DNA of 64,000 nt from contig CM059582.1 in assembly GCA_030407085.1 (NCBI GenBank), forward strand, positions 161,378,001 to 161,442,000, read 5' to 3'. Under the pieces are notes generated by a model. It saw nothing but the letters and a program-made list of their open reading frames with translations, was not told the DNA's origin and searched no databases. The first letter of the stretch is position 1; every line of letters begins with the position of its first letter. Of this stretch, positions 1 to 13,260 are shown in pieces. Source of the DNA: Trichopria drosophilae (lineage: Eukaryota; Arthropoda; Insecta; Hymenoptera; Diapriidae). A program made the position numbers and the translations under genes.

Positions 1-348
1 TCGGGACATTTTCAAATAAAAATAGTAAAAAATGATCCACTGTCGTAGTTATTTTCATCTGAAATAAAAAATGTAAAGTTTTTCTGTTAGTGTGTGCATA
101 TGGTCTTTGAACAAAGGATTTTCTGTTTTGTTAAAAATGGAATTTTTTATAAAACTTGTCATTTTTTACATAAATTTTGGCCCTATTTTGGCTTATAAAA
201 TGAGCTGTATAATTGAAGCTATAAAAAGTTCCGCGTTCAACAACAAAAGCATGTCTAATAGCAGTTTATGCAAAGGTAGAATTAAGAGAAACGCGTTTAA
301 AGTTTTAAAGAAGAATAAAGCAGAGAAAACATTTTTTTTTTAACTTAC
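1..348. other. unassigned AT-rich stretch
   Basis: No gene or repeat family is recognised here. An open frame at 92-343 (+) has low-complexity, Lys/Phe-rich composition, ends in a poly-Phe run and resembles no family I know, so it is not called. If the minus-strand exon at 349-499 is real, this stretch is the start of its downstream intron. Confidence 0.3.
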
Positions 349-499
349 ATGGAATCATCGATTCCAGGCCCATAAAGGCAAGGTTCTGCTGTCAAGTCCA
401 ATTCCTCTTTCCTTTTTTGTTGAAACTTCGTTATCACTTCTCGGGTCTGAGCCTCTGTGAGATCGAGGTTGAATAGCCGGTCTCGATACGTTCGGCATA
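349..499 (-). CDS. possible internal coding exon of an unidentified gene
   Basis: On the minus strand a frame is bounded by a possible acceptor (GCGCAG at 505-500) and a strong donor (GTAAGT, beginning at 348). The peptide includes TYRDRLFNLDLTEAQTREV, then a Lys/Glu-rich part (FQQKRKEELDL) and ends with YGPGIDDS. It looks like a soluble amphipathic segment and is richer in G+C than its surroundings, as real exons here are. I do not recognise the family, and no neighbouring exon was found on either side within the window. The alternative is a chance open stretch; the good donor and the composition favour an exon. Confidence 0.4.
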
Positions 500-604
500 C
501 TGCGCTTTAAATATTCCCCATTCCTACAGTTTTGCTACGATCGACTTGAAATTTCCGGACAACATTCCTGATGCTTTGTACTTTTATATAAAAAAGTTTG
601 AAAA

Positions 605-705
605 AAATGAATGAATAGCATTTAAGCATTACAAAAGAGTAACGGAATAGTGAATTTACACGATTTAAAGCGTCCAACACCCTTCATTTTTACCAGGGTA
701 TCTCT
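605..705 (-). repeat. copy of a short interspersed repeat also found at 23174-23324
   Basis: The stretch with AGCATTTAAGCATTACAAAA, GAGTAACGGAA and CACCCTTCATTTTTACCAGG matches, in reverse complement, the repeat near 23174-23324. There the terminal block occurs at both ends in opposite orientation, which suggests a small inverted-repeat element. Only one end is clear at this site. Confidence 0.5.
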
Positions 706-878
706 GAATTTAAAGTATATTGCTGTTTTCATAGATTTATTTGTGATTCATAGATCATTGTTAGTCTATAAAGAATAAATTTGATAGCTACATATTTACA
801 AACTAGTCATGTGTACACATTTTAATTTTTATGCAAACACATTTTCAGATAGCACTTTAAACTCTGGTTATATTTCTA

Positions 879-2220
879 CACTGTAAAAAATCCGTAATGA
901 AATAACCCACGTATTTTACAAGCTCGTTGTAATTTTCCTACGCTTAATGTGGTAAATTTACCCACGTATAAAGGTAAATTTTACAAGCTTGTTGTAAATT
1001 TACTACAGTGCACTATAGGCCAGAAGGCATTCCATAATGGACACTATGCAAGATTTCAATGGATTTGATCGAAACTCGTTACTCAGGGAGTTTTTGGGTT
1101 GCTTGAATACGAATCTGACATTCATTCTCGACAATTCAAAATGGTGGATGAATTTTGAAAAATTAAACGAAATCACTTAAAATTTGGTACTCAGGGTTTT
1201 TGGGGTCGCTGATTACGAATATGAGGTCAAATTTACAACATTCAAAAGGGATTCAAATAATCTGATAATACTGCTTCAGACGGTTACTGTCTTGATTAAA
1301 AAAACCGACGCTTCGAGAAATGGAGCTCGGTTACACGTCACCAAAACATGAAGCAAAGCACTAAAACTCTTTCTATAAGTCAAAATTATGACATTAATAT
1401 CTGAATAAATCACATATTTTTATAAAATATGCTTCTGTAATATTTTTAACTGTTTTAATCGGGAAAGTAAATGTTTTTTTACATTTCTATCAACCCCTCA
1501 AAGAGGCCCCAGAAGCTCTCAAGGAGCTTGTATGGAAGAAGATGAAGTTATATATAACATACAAATAATTTCCTGATAATACTAATGAGCTCCGAACTTT
1601 ATAGATCAAGATCTCCTTTGTAAGAATTTATGTAGTGGCAAAAAAATTGTTTAGCTTTATTTCAAGTGTAACTTCGTTAAAATACAAAACGGGCAAAAAT
1701 GGGCAAATTTAACTGAAAGTTAATTTCACATAGAAGAAATTCCACTTTGATTTTTTATGATGTTGTGTGGAAGTTAAGGGAACTATAAAACAGAAGCAAG
1801 TACATTAAAAAAAAAAAAACATTCACCTACATACAATGTGCTTTATTTTTTATAATACAGACTATTTTTATTTTTTCTTTGTTTTGGTTCAACATACTAC
1901 ATGTTATAACAAAGATATAACATTTAGAAGTGATAAAAATAATCGAGTTGAAAAAATAATTATACATTTAGTATACCAAGCATTTAAAATTTTTTAATAC
2001 AAGTTTTTAATACAAAATAAAATGAACGCCATAATATTTGACCAATTAGTATAAAATTTTATAAAAAGTTGTATACAATTAGAGTATTAAATTCGAAATT
2101 CTAATGTGGACTTTTGTCAGTTTTTAGATGCCTTCTGGCCTATAGTGCAGTGTAGGGAAATTACAAGTTTGTAAAATTACCAATATACGTGGTTCATTTC
2201 ATTATGGATTTTTTACAGTG
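879..2220. mobile_element. non-autonomous inverted-repeat DNA element upstream of polyubiquitin
   Basis: The ends are inverted copies: it starts CACTGTAAAAAATCC (879) and finishes with the complement ending TTTTTTACAGTG (2220). Homology runs about 95-155 bp inwards to a shared block (CACTATAGGCCAGAAGGCAT on the left, its complement at 2128-2150). The left arm has an extra internal duplication of the ACCCACGTAT...TTTACAAGC segment, so the arms differ in length. No transposase frame is visible inside. The interior carries a copy of the dispersed GGTCGCTGATTACGAAT motif (about 1205). The left flank reads TA but the right flank CA, so a target duplication is not proven. It lies in the promoter region or 5' UTR intron of the ubiquitin gene. 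Confidence 0.7.
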
Positions 2221-2481
2221 CATGTACAACTTGAACATTTTAATTTGAGGTTAGGGATTTTACAACATTAAGTTTTTACAAATTATGATCAATAATAACA
2301 TAAAAGCTCGTTTTAAATCGTCAATTTGTAATTGTTAAATATAATTAATATTCTTTAAAACATAAAACCAATCGTAAAAAATGAGATATAGATTTCAAAG
2401 CGGATAAAATGCCAGAAAATCCCAAAGCAATATTATAATAAAGAAATTTTGCAAATTTTATATATCAAATTAACAAAATTG

Positions 2482-5026
<2,545 letters not shown>

Positions 5027-5164
5027 ATTCTGGAATAAGTGACAATGGCTGCAAAACAATAATGACAAACGATCTAAGCATAATGTTAATGAAATATGTA
5101 ATCCCTACCATAGAATACACAGTTCTAATTACCGAGCTTCTGACTGGAATAGATAATAGTTCAA

Positions 5165-5170
5165 AATAAA
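5165..5170 (+). terminator. polyadenylation signal of polyubiquitin
   Basis: AATAAA lies 139 bases after the stop codon and is the first canonical signal downstream. Confidence 0.6.
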
Positions 5171-5639
5171 TACCATTCTGATTACTTTTATATGTAATAA
5201 CTTCTATGCAAGATGTGTTTTTTATCTCTAATGATTTAAGATTCTTCATTAATTGTTTTGCAGATATTTGATTGGTACGATGTGTAGAAATTTAAAGGGA
5301 AAAAAATAGACTTTCTTGATTAAATGTGAAAATGAATTTATATTGTGTAATTATTTACCTCCTTGTTTTTTAGTTTTTATTTTCTTCGTCTACAAAAGAA
5401 ATGGGTCATTTTTAAGCTGTATATAGATTTTTCAAGTACATTTTTAAAATCGCGTACAAAAATCTCTGGCCCATTGATTTAAAAGTTGCTCCTTGTAATT
5501 GGTTATAAAAAAAAAAAAAATAAGCAAGATCATTTTGTTCAGTTTTGTAAATAGAAAATATTTTTTAAAATAGGAGATCAAATTTTTAAAAACGTGCAAC
5601 TGAAAGTAGGTGTGATGTATACATTTAGGTTTACTTTTA
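5171..5639. other. 3' flank of polyubiquitin, no feature seen
   Basis: AT-rich sequence with homopolymer A runs (around 5508-5520). No gene, inverted repeat or known repeat family was recognised. Confidence 0.4.
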
Positions 5640-5842
5640 CAGTAGGACCTCTCTTATTCTAATTGTCCAGCTTCTCTTATTTTAATCGTTCCCCCACTAT
5701 CACACGAAAAGTCAACGAAAAATACTGTCCATGTATCACAAACCCGCAAGCAAAGTAAGTGGGGGTAAGGGGAAAATTAGAATAAGAGAGGTCGGCGCCA
5801 TGTTGAAAAACTTTACTAATTAGAATAAGAGAGGTCCTACTA
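5640..5842. mobile_element. MITE with TCTTATTCTAAT repeats, family A, copy 1
   Basis: Inverted ends CAGTAGGACCTCTCTTATTC and its complement, flanked by TA on both sides as in Tc1/mariner insertions. The arms are built from repeated TCTTATTCTAAT blocks. About 203 bp, no coding capacity. Related copies are at 27434-27683 and, truncated, at 43288-43372. Confidence 0.85.
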
Positions 5843-6264
5843 TACTTTCAGAAATAACATTTACGGTGTAATAGTTTAAATTTTAAACAATCTAAAATTT
5901 GAAAATGAGTAGACGAAAGGTTGCACGATAATCTTATTTTTCAGGGTTATAAATGAAAATGATTAATTTCGAGCTGATTAATTTTTATAAGCAACTATAT
6001 TGACAAATAATTAATTTTAATTTGAACAAGAAATATTGCATTTATTGATACACATGTGTACGCAGTCGCATTTTCTGGTCCAAACATCAACCAATAGGAT
6101 TTAGTATTCGACTGTGTGCGATAGTTATTAGAAATAACTAGATTCATGTGCAGAGTATTCACGTCGTAGTACATAAATAAAGTTGAAGGTGGCGCTAATT
6201 GTATAAAGTGTTATGCAGGCACCTAAAGGCAATTTCCTTCCGGTTCTCAGGTTACACAGATATA

Positions 6265-6532
6265 CAGTAGTCCTTCCCTTATTCTAATTTGTCCGGACAG
6301 GCAAGATGGCGGCCTTCTTCCCTTATTTTAATTTTCCCCTCTCCCCCGCTACTTAGATTTGTAGTCTCACTTTTGTCTCATTTTCTTTTGTTGCGCATGC
6401 GTCGTAATTTGTATTTAGAAAATCCACACGTCAACACACGTCAGTGGGGAGAACGCGCGAGGGGAAATATTAGAATAGGAGAAGAGAAAAAATTATAAAA
6501 GGGAAGACATTAGAATAAGGGAAGGAGTACTG
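6265..6532. mobile_element. MITE with TCTTATTCTAAT repeats, family B, copy 1
   Basis: Inverted ends CAGTAGTCCTTCCCTTATTC / complement with TA on both sides. The interior has GGCAAGATGGCGGCC and a GGGGAGAACGCG segment that match the interrupted copy at 6743-11391. 268 bp, non-coding. Confidence 0.85.
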
Positions 6533-6784
6533 TACCTTGTGTTTTTTATGCATGATGATCTACACTGTAAAAAAAGTTGATGTAATTTTACTACGTATCA
6601 CCCCAACAAACGAAAAAGTATACAAAAATCTGTGTACGATTTAATACGAAATAAGTCTCTTTCCCACTCTTTCAGTTACGAATGCGAGTGTATACGATAT
6701 TATACGCGATACATAACGCACATAACCTCAATGAAACGATTACTGTAGTCCTTCTCTTATTCTAATGTGTCCCCCCCCCCCCCT

Positions 6785-7632
6785 AAAGACGCACTTGCGA
6801 CTGGGGAAGGAAAGCAGACGGTGAGGAAGAAGACGACGAAGAAGAAAAAGAAGAAGAAGGTGAAGACCAAACCCGAAGCTATCGCCCTGAAGCGGAACGA
6901 AGGGAAGACCTACGCGGACGTGCTCAGCATCGTCCGGCAACAGGTCGACCCGAGTTGCTACGGTGCAGAAATCAGGGCGGTACGTGGTACAAGAACGGGC
7001 GAGGTCCTCATCGAGCTGAAGAATACTTCAGCAGAGGGGAGGAAGGGCCTCTCCCAACAGTTGCAAACAGCAACAAGGGGGGAGTGCAGCGTCCGAGAGC
7101 TGGTCCCGAGAGCTATAATAGCCTCGAGATAAGGGACGCAGACTGCCTCACCACAGAAAAAGAGGTGGAAGAGGCCCTTCGAGCCCGCCTGGGAGAGTAC
7201 GCGGGGCATCTGCGTATTGGGCTGACGAGACCAAATAGGTCCGAGCAACGACTCGTATTCGTCGAGACAGACGAAGACGCTGCCGAGAAGCTGCTCCAAT
7301 CAGTCCATATCCGGATAGGGTGGGTCAACTGCCGCATTCGTCGACGGCAAGTGGCGACGAGATGCTATCGGTGCCTTGGCTTTGGACATAAAGGCACCGA
7401 ATGCAGGGGACCCGACAAGAAGAACACCTGTTACCGATGCGGCACAGAGGGTCACAAGGCATCGACCTGCACTGCTAAGCCACAGTGCTTTCTCTGCGCC
7501 GAGCAGGGGGCAAGATCCAGTATGCGAGCTCACATCGCAGGATCTGCCCGCTGCAATGTGTTCAAGGAGGCCCTGTCCGGATCTAACAAGAAGAAACAAG
7601 ATGCCCCGCGTTCTGCAGGGCAACCTAAATAG
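6785..7632 (+). pseudogene. R1-clade ORF1 (gag-like, CCHC zinc knuckles), broken
   Basis: ORF1 proteins of this clade bind element RNA. A basic Lys-rich stretch comes first, then a segment that leads into EIRDADCLTTEKEVEEALR, then knuckles CYRCLGFGHKGTEC and CYRCGTEGHKASTC and a third Cys/His cluster from CFLCAEQG to SARC. The reading frame changes between about 7105 and 7135, splitting the N-terminal part from the knuckle part. The protein is about 285 residues where whole clade members are longer, so the N terminus is lost. The apparent ATG at 6767 lies in the flanking MITE. ORF1 ends at 7632, overlapping the ORF2 start. Confidence 0.85.
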
Positions 7633-10600
7633 AAGCAGGACGGCCCAAAATCTCCTGGCTCAGATCTGCCGCGAAAAGGACGTAGATCTTGTCCTTATAA
7701 GTGAACAACACCGCGACAGAGACGGGCCAGGCTGGTTTGCGGACAAACTCGGCACCCCCGCCATATGGATTCCGGACCTTCGTCGGATCCTCGTTACAGA
7801 CTGTGGCTCCAGCAGGGGTTACGTCTGGGTGAGGAGCAGCGACATGACCTTCATTAGCTGCTACTTCACCCCAAACGAGGGGATCGACGACTTCCAGGCC
7901 AAACTGGATGACCTGGAAGACAAGGTTCGGAGCATTAAGGGAGAGATCGTAGTGGCCGGAGACCTCAACGCCAAAGCCCTCGAATGCGGGGAGCCCAACC
8001 CTGACTCACGAGGCGGAAGAGTCATGGATATGGTCTCCAGACTGGGGTTGATGGTACTTAACACCCGTACCGTACCAACGTTTCGGAGACCAGGGTCCAT
8101 AGGGAGACCATCATCGATGTCTCCTTTGCCTCCGAAAGCCTGGCAGCGCGGGTTGAAGGCTGGCATATGATCGCTGACTACACCGGAAGCGATCACCAAT
8201 ACATTTCCTTTACATTTAAAGGAGATGTGCCAGCCAATCACCACCATCATCACCAGCAACGACCCGCGCGAGTTCCTCCCCAGTGGAACATCGCCAAAAT
8301 GGATGTCGAGAAGCTGTCTCTGGCCACAGCAAGAGGAAAAGCCTCCCTCGATGATATTCCTCACGGCCTAGATGCCCGCATACAAGCGGAGGCTCGAGCG
8401 CGAGCAACCATGCGCCTTCTACAACAGGCCTGTGAGAAAGCGGTGCCGAAGAAACCACGTCCGCAGGATCGCCGTCCTGTGTACTGGACGGTGGACGACG
8501 GAGATTGCGTCGCTCAGACGTGAGTGCCTTAAACATCGAAGGGCAGTCACTAGGGCTCACAAACGTGATCCCCGTAACGCAGCCCAAAAATCTGCCGTCT
8601 ATATACGGAAGAAAAAGGAACTCCGCCAAACCATCACGTCCAGTCAACGCCGATGCTGGAAGAAGCTGGGTGATGATCTGAACAACGATCCATGGGGTTT
8701 AGGGTACAAAATTGTCATGCAGAAGGTGGGGGCGTTCAAGCCAGGAGCTCCTACCGATGCATCCACCCTACAAAACATCGTAGTGACCTTATTCCCCACC
8801 CATCCGAAGAGACCGGAACGCCCGGCTACCACGGACCCGCCTGTAGCTCCCCCCTTCACACTTCAGGAGCTACAGCAGGCAGCCGCAACGCTGCGCAACA
8901 AAAAGGCGCCGGGTCCGGACGGATTCCCAGCAGAGGTGTTAAAGGCCGCAGTTGAAAGGCAGCCGCAGCCCTTGCTTGACATGTACAACTCCTGCCTGAG
9001 GGCGGGCACATTTTACTCCCGCTGGAAAGTGGGAAAGCTCGTCCTCATATGCAAGGGCAAGGGACCAGTAGAGGCAGCATCATCTCACCGACCCCTGTGC
9101 ATGCTAGACACCGCCGGCAAACTCCTGGAGAAAATGCTCCGACGTCGCCTGCACGAGGCTATACAGTCAGCAGGCAATCTGGCTGATTGCCAATATGGCT
9201 TCCGGCCAGGCAGGTCGACGATCCAAGCGATCCAGGAGGTTGTACAAGCCGCACGGGGCACGGAACGGGGAAGTTACCCTTCTCGCCCCGTTTGCCTCCT
9301 GGTAACCCTAGACGTTAAAAACGCTTTCAACTCGGTCAGCTGGGAAAAAGCACTGGACGCTTTGAGGCGGGACTTTAAATTACCCGAGTACCTCCAGAAC
9401 ATCATGGAGGATTACTTGAGGTCCCGCTTCATCGAATACGAAACATCGAATGGCTTGGTCCGGAGAGAAATGACGGCAGGGGCAGCCCAAGGCTCTATCC
9501 TGGGTCCCGACGTGTGGAATGTCTTCTACGACGGGATCCTGAGATTGGAAATGCCCGAGGGTGAATTCCTGGTTGGATACGCCGACGATGTCGCGGCAGT
9601 CATTGTAGCTAGAGACGCTGCGACTGTTCAGGCTCGGCTCAACCAGGTAATGCTGCGTATTCGCTCCTGGATGGACGAGCATGGGCTGGAATTTGCATTG
9701 CTAATTGGCATTAGCTAAGACCGAGACCGTCTTCCTAACTAAGAGGAGGATCCCCACCATCATTGATCTCAGGGTGGGGAGCGAGATGGTCCAGACTAAA
9801 CGAGTCATTAAATACCTGGGGGTGAGTCTAGATACCCGGCTCACTTTCTGGCCGCACATACAGCGAATGGCGGACAGGGCAGCAAAGGTCGCCACGTCGC
9901 TTGCCAGAATTATGGAAAACGTGGGTGGTCCGTTGCCATGCAAGCGGCGGCTGCTCTTGCGTACCGCCGAATCCATCATGCTGTATGGAGCGGAGGTCTG
10001 GGCCGACTCGCTGCGGCACGAAATGTACCGCAAACGACTGGCCGCTGTTCAGCGAAGGGGGCCCTCCGAATTGCCTGCTCCTATCGCACGGTCTCGGAAC
10101 CCGCAGCGATGGTGGTGGCTGGTGTCATTCCCATCCACTTCCTCGCCCAGGAACGAATGTTTGTCCACCAGAACAAATCACAGATGGGGTTGTCCTGCGC
10201 CAGAGAGACTGCCAGAAGAAGGACCATGGAAGCCTGGCAGGATCTCTGGACCCAGGAAACAAGAGGGAGATGGACTGCTCGCCTTATCGGCGAGCTAAAG
10301 GATTGGACCGATCGCCAGTTTGGCGAGGTAAGTTATTACTTGACGCAGTTCCTGACAGGACGCGGTCTGTTCCGCTCCTACCTTCACAAAATGAGAAAGG
10401 TAGCGGACCCAGGCTGTGTGTACTGCGGCTGCATCCGCGACGAAGCCCTCCACACGTTCTTTGAATGTGAGCAGTGGAGGGACGCCAGGTGTGGCCTAGA
10501 AGAAGAGATTGGACAATTCACGCCGGATAATATCATCCGGCTGATGCTACAAAACGAAGACACCTGGGCAAGGACTGCCGATTTTGTCGAGGCGGTCCTT

Positions 10601-10642
10601 CGACACAAGAAGACGGACGCGGATGCAGCCGCAGCACGATGA
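7601..10642 (+). pseudogene. R1-clade ORF2 (endonuclease and reverse transcriptase), frameshifted
   Basis: ORF2 nicks the target and primes reverse transcription there. Order: APE-type endonuclease (QGNLNRSRTAQNLL at the start, VVAGDLNAK with catalytic Asp/Asn, SDHQYISF at the end); RT core (NKKAPGPDGFPAEVL, YGFRPGRSTIQAIQ, LDVKNAFNSVSW, GAAQGSILGPDVWN and catalytic YADDV near 9580); C-terminal CCHC (CVYCG...HTFFEC). Frameshifts sit near 8095, 8488, 9700 (a short duplication-like insertion that also makes a stop) and 10065. Nominal length is about 1010 residues, near full size. The start overlaps ORF1 by 32 bases in another frame. It cannot make an active protein. Confidence 0.9.
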
Positions 10643-11140
10643 AGAGAAGGTAAAGGCAATTGAGAGTCCAACCTATTTATTTACTTGTAACAGAAGACGA
10701 CGCAGCCACTGGGCGCCAGTGGTTGTGGAATACATCGTTCTGTGATGTGTGCCTCTGTTATTTAATGGGATGTACGTATCTGTTACTTTGTTGTGATATG
10801 TACTTATTTATTTTTTTATCAGCGTGACGCAGCGGTCACTGGGATCCAGGGGTCGCCAAGACGTCAGCTTTTAAATACCAGACGACGAAAGAGATGTAAA
10901 GTATTTATTTATTTTTTTACTGGAAGGACGCGGCAGCTACTGGGATCCAGTATCTGCTCAATAACCGATACCACTGCGAAGTATTGTTATTAGTTCCGCG
11001 GTGGTCACTTGAACGTCGGTCGGATAAGAAGGTTAGGGGTTTAGTGGGTATGCCTGTGTCGAACAACAGGTGAGTCCCACACACGGGGGAGTCTCGCACG
11101 ACTCCCTTACGGTGCTTAACGCATTCCCCCCCTTCTTCGG
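10643..11140 (+). repeat. LINE 3' UTR with three degenerate repeats
   Basis: Three diverged copies of an A/T-rich lead followed by GACGCAG...CACTGGGATCCAG occur near 10690, 10822 and 10922. Two contain a short palindrome around GGATCC. They may be 3' UTR structure recognised by the element's own RT, but that is inference. Confidence 0.55.
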
Positions 11141-12051
11141 AAAAAAAAAAAAAAATTCTAATGTGTCCATCAGGCAAGATGGCAGCCTTCTTCTCTTATT
11201 CTAACTTCCTCCTCTCTCCCACTAAAAGTTAGCTGCTTCATTTTTTCTCTTTCTTTTTCTTTCGCAGTACATGCGCAGTTATGTTGGTTATGTTCCATAA
11301 GTGCTTCTAAGATAAGTAGTAGGCGTGGTGGGGAGAACTCATGCGGAGAAACATTAGAATAGGAGAAGTTAGAATAAGGGAAGGACTACTGTACTTTGGA
11401 TTATCGAATGATTTAAATTTAAAACTAGAAAACTGAACATTTCTTCGAAAATTATGAAATGCGGAAAACGATATAATCAATTCTTCGATTAAATTAACAG
11501 AAATTAAAGCTATTCTAAGCCGCAATAAATCAATTTTTGGAATGCTTTAAATACGGTATCGTATAAGATCGAATGAATTCAATTCTGGTATTACAGGTCG
11601 TATAAAATAGTATAAATTTGAATAAGAATCTCGAATAATCAATACGCCACTAGAAAGGAACAGAATACAAAATATCGATTCCGTATACTTTTTCGTTTAT
11701 TTGGGACGTTGGAAATAAATCGATTCACGTGTAACGTAGTAAAAATACAAGCCGCATGTAAAATTATATGGTGATATATTGCAAATTTACAATCGATGTG
11801 TAATCGACGACAATTAAATTTTCAAAGTTCAGATCATGCAAAACAAGAAAACACGTGGATTTCTGAAATAAACGTAAAAACAGTAAAAATGGCCGAATTT
11901 TTATAATTGCTGTTTACATACGAATAATTGAATATCTGCAATGTAACACCATGTTATTTTACATACAGTTTGTACTATTACTACGTTACACGTGAATCGA
12001 TTTATTTCCAAAATGATACGTAGTAAAATTACATCGAAAGTTTTTGCAGTG

Positions 12052-12326
12052 TACAATTTCCATATATATTCCGCAGTGGGTAATCGAAAACAAATTAAAA
12101 GGGATTAAATTGCATAAAAAAGGATAAAAACCGTTAGCTAAATTATACAATTGTCATACGCACCATCAATCCAAACGTTGCTCTAGGTTTAGGTTTAATC
12201 TCCGTTTTTGCAATAGAATCTTTTAATCTGTTTTTGTTTACTATATGACAGTAAAGAAGCGAAGAGAACCTGTTAGGTAAGGTCGCTCGCTTGAAAACAT
12301 CAATTCCTAACCTAAAATATTCAAAT
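12052..12326. other. spacer, nothing recognised
   Basis: No feature found between the nested elements and the next MITE. A minus-strand frame at 12143-12364 has no family resemblance and runs into the MITE. Confidence 0.3.
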
Positions 12327-12556
12327 TGGGGGTGTTCTAAAGTGGTCTGCCGGTATGAGGACATTTCACTAAGAACGTAAATTAAAGATGACTGAAGTCA
12401 GTTCTCAATTAATATCTTTGTATTTTCTAGGAAACTGTTTATAATGCTTAGAATTGCCCTTCAGAGCCCGAATTTTAAAAATGTTATTCAGCCATCTTTA
12501 ATTTACGGTTTTTAGTGAAATTTCCTACCTTATCGGTCAAGCTCTTTAGAACCCCC
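12327..12556. mobile_element. MITE with about 70-bp inverted arms
   Basis: Left arm (GGGGGTGTTCTAAAGTGG ... ACGTAAATTAAAGATGACTG) is matched in reverse complement by the right arm at about 12488-12556 (AGCCATCTTTAATTTACGG ... TTTAGAACCCCC). Non-coding; target duplication not evident. Confidence 0.7.
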
Positions 12557-12587
12557 TTACTCTGTAAAGGTAATTCTAATTACCATA

Positions 12588-13260
12588 CAGGGTGTCCCAT
12601 TTTAATCCCCCACCCGAAATATTCTGAAAAGTATACGTTTTAGAGAAAAATGTTTCAAGCAAAAGTTGTTTATCTCGATATATTTACGTCCCAGCATATT
12701 TGCCCTCTTATGACGCCGCTCTCTTTTTCCCCCACTTTGCGGGCTGCGGCCTCAGGAAGGGCCTGCTGTGATGTCACGAACATAGTGCGATAGAGGAGAG
12801 TGGGAGAAGCGGCGATCGCCTTCTTTTGACCAATATAGGGAGACGGAAGGGGAAGGCGAAATACCGAGCAGGGAAATGTACCAGGACACTGCATATTATT
12901 GGTTCTGACCTTGAGATCAATCTTCAAAGTTATTTGAAGGTGAAATCGATTTTTTTAAATGGAAAGTCCTATTTCTGACACCGGATTCGGAAATAATGGG
13001 ACATTTTACGTCCAAATATGATATGACTGATATTTTGGCCAAAGTCATTTCATGGTGAAACTTACATGTTCAGGAACGGCGATATATCTCAGCGGGAGTA
13101 AATTTTCGGGGAAAATGTTTCAGAAAAAAGTTTAAGGATTTCTCCCCGACTATTGAAGGGTACCATTGATTAACCGTGAACATGACCTTGATGGTTATTT
13201 CAAAGTTAAGAAATGTATACTTATAGGATTCCCCTCGAAACGATAGGATTTCCAACAGAG
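12588..13260. mobile_element. Tc1/mariner-like terminus with CAGGGTGTCCCA, incomplete
   Basis: Starts CAGGGTGTCCCATTTTAAT after a TA. Inside are TGACCTTGA motifs and a TCGATTTTTTTAAATGG block that parallel the subterminal part of the intact element at 18876-21450, so it appears to be a related family. No inverted partner end was found, hence a truncated or rearranged copy. The right limit is approximate. Confidence 0.5.

Larger units (their letters stand above)
6773..11154 (+). mobile_element. R1-clade non-LTR retrotransposon, 5'-truncated and decayed
   Basis: It has a gag-like ORF1 with zinc knuckles, an ORF2 with endonuclease, reverse transcriptase and a C-terminal zinc knuckle, a 3' UTR and a 14-base poly-A tail at 11141-11154. 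It is flanked by a 14-bp target duplication ATTCTAATGTGTCC (6759-6772 and 11155-11168) inside a MITE. A 14-bp duplication is also typical of R1 in rDNA. The 5' junction is a run of C (6771-6783) leading straight into coding sequence, so the 5' UTR and start of ORF1 are missing. G+C content is far above the surroundings. At least five frameshifts show it is inactive. Confidence 0.9.
6743..11391. mobile_element. MITE family B, copy 2, split by an R1-clade LINE
   Basis: Left end CTGTAGTCCTTCTCTTATTC (6743) and right end GGGAAGGACTACTG (to 11391), with TA duplicated on each side (6741-6742, 11392-11393). The paralogous element at 21496-21926 shows the unoccupied site, confirming the borders. The MITE halves are 6743-6772 and 11155-11391; the LINE lies between. 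Confidence 0.85.
6603..11706. mobile_element. palindromic GAAAAAGTATAC element, copy 1, interrupted
   Basis: Inverted ends with CAAACGAAAAAGTATAC on the left and GTATACTTTTTCGTTTATTT on the right. Interior blocks (CTCTTTCAGTTACGAATGCG, TAAATTTAAAACTAGAAAAC, ACAGGTCGTATAAAATAG) align with the uninterrupted copy at about 21496-21926. A family-B MITE (6743-11391) splits it. Without insertions the element is about 430 bp and non-coding. Confidence 0.75.
6563..12051. mobile_element. outermost inverted-repeat element of a four-level nest
   Basis: The left end CACTGTAAAAAAAGTTGATG, continuing through TTTTACTACGTATCA, is matched in reverse complement by the right end at 12014-12051; both flanks read TA. 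A second inner inverted repeat of 31 bp, exact, is seen at 11711-11741 and 11979-12009 (it includes ATTCACGTGTAACGTAG). No transposase is visible; almost all of the present length comes from later insertions. The first bases (CACTGTAAAAAA) are shared with the element at 879-2220. Confidence 0.7.

Noticed and set aside
92..343. 83-residue frame near the window start
   Set aside because: Low complexity, poly-Phe end, no start context or family resemblance.
6767..6784. ATG at 6767 as the true start of the LINE ORF1
   Set aside because: It lies in the flanking MITE and target duplication; the following Pro codons are the C run at the junction.
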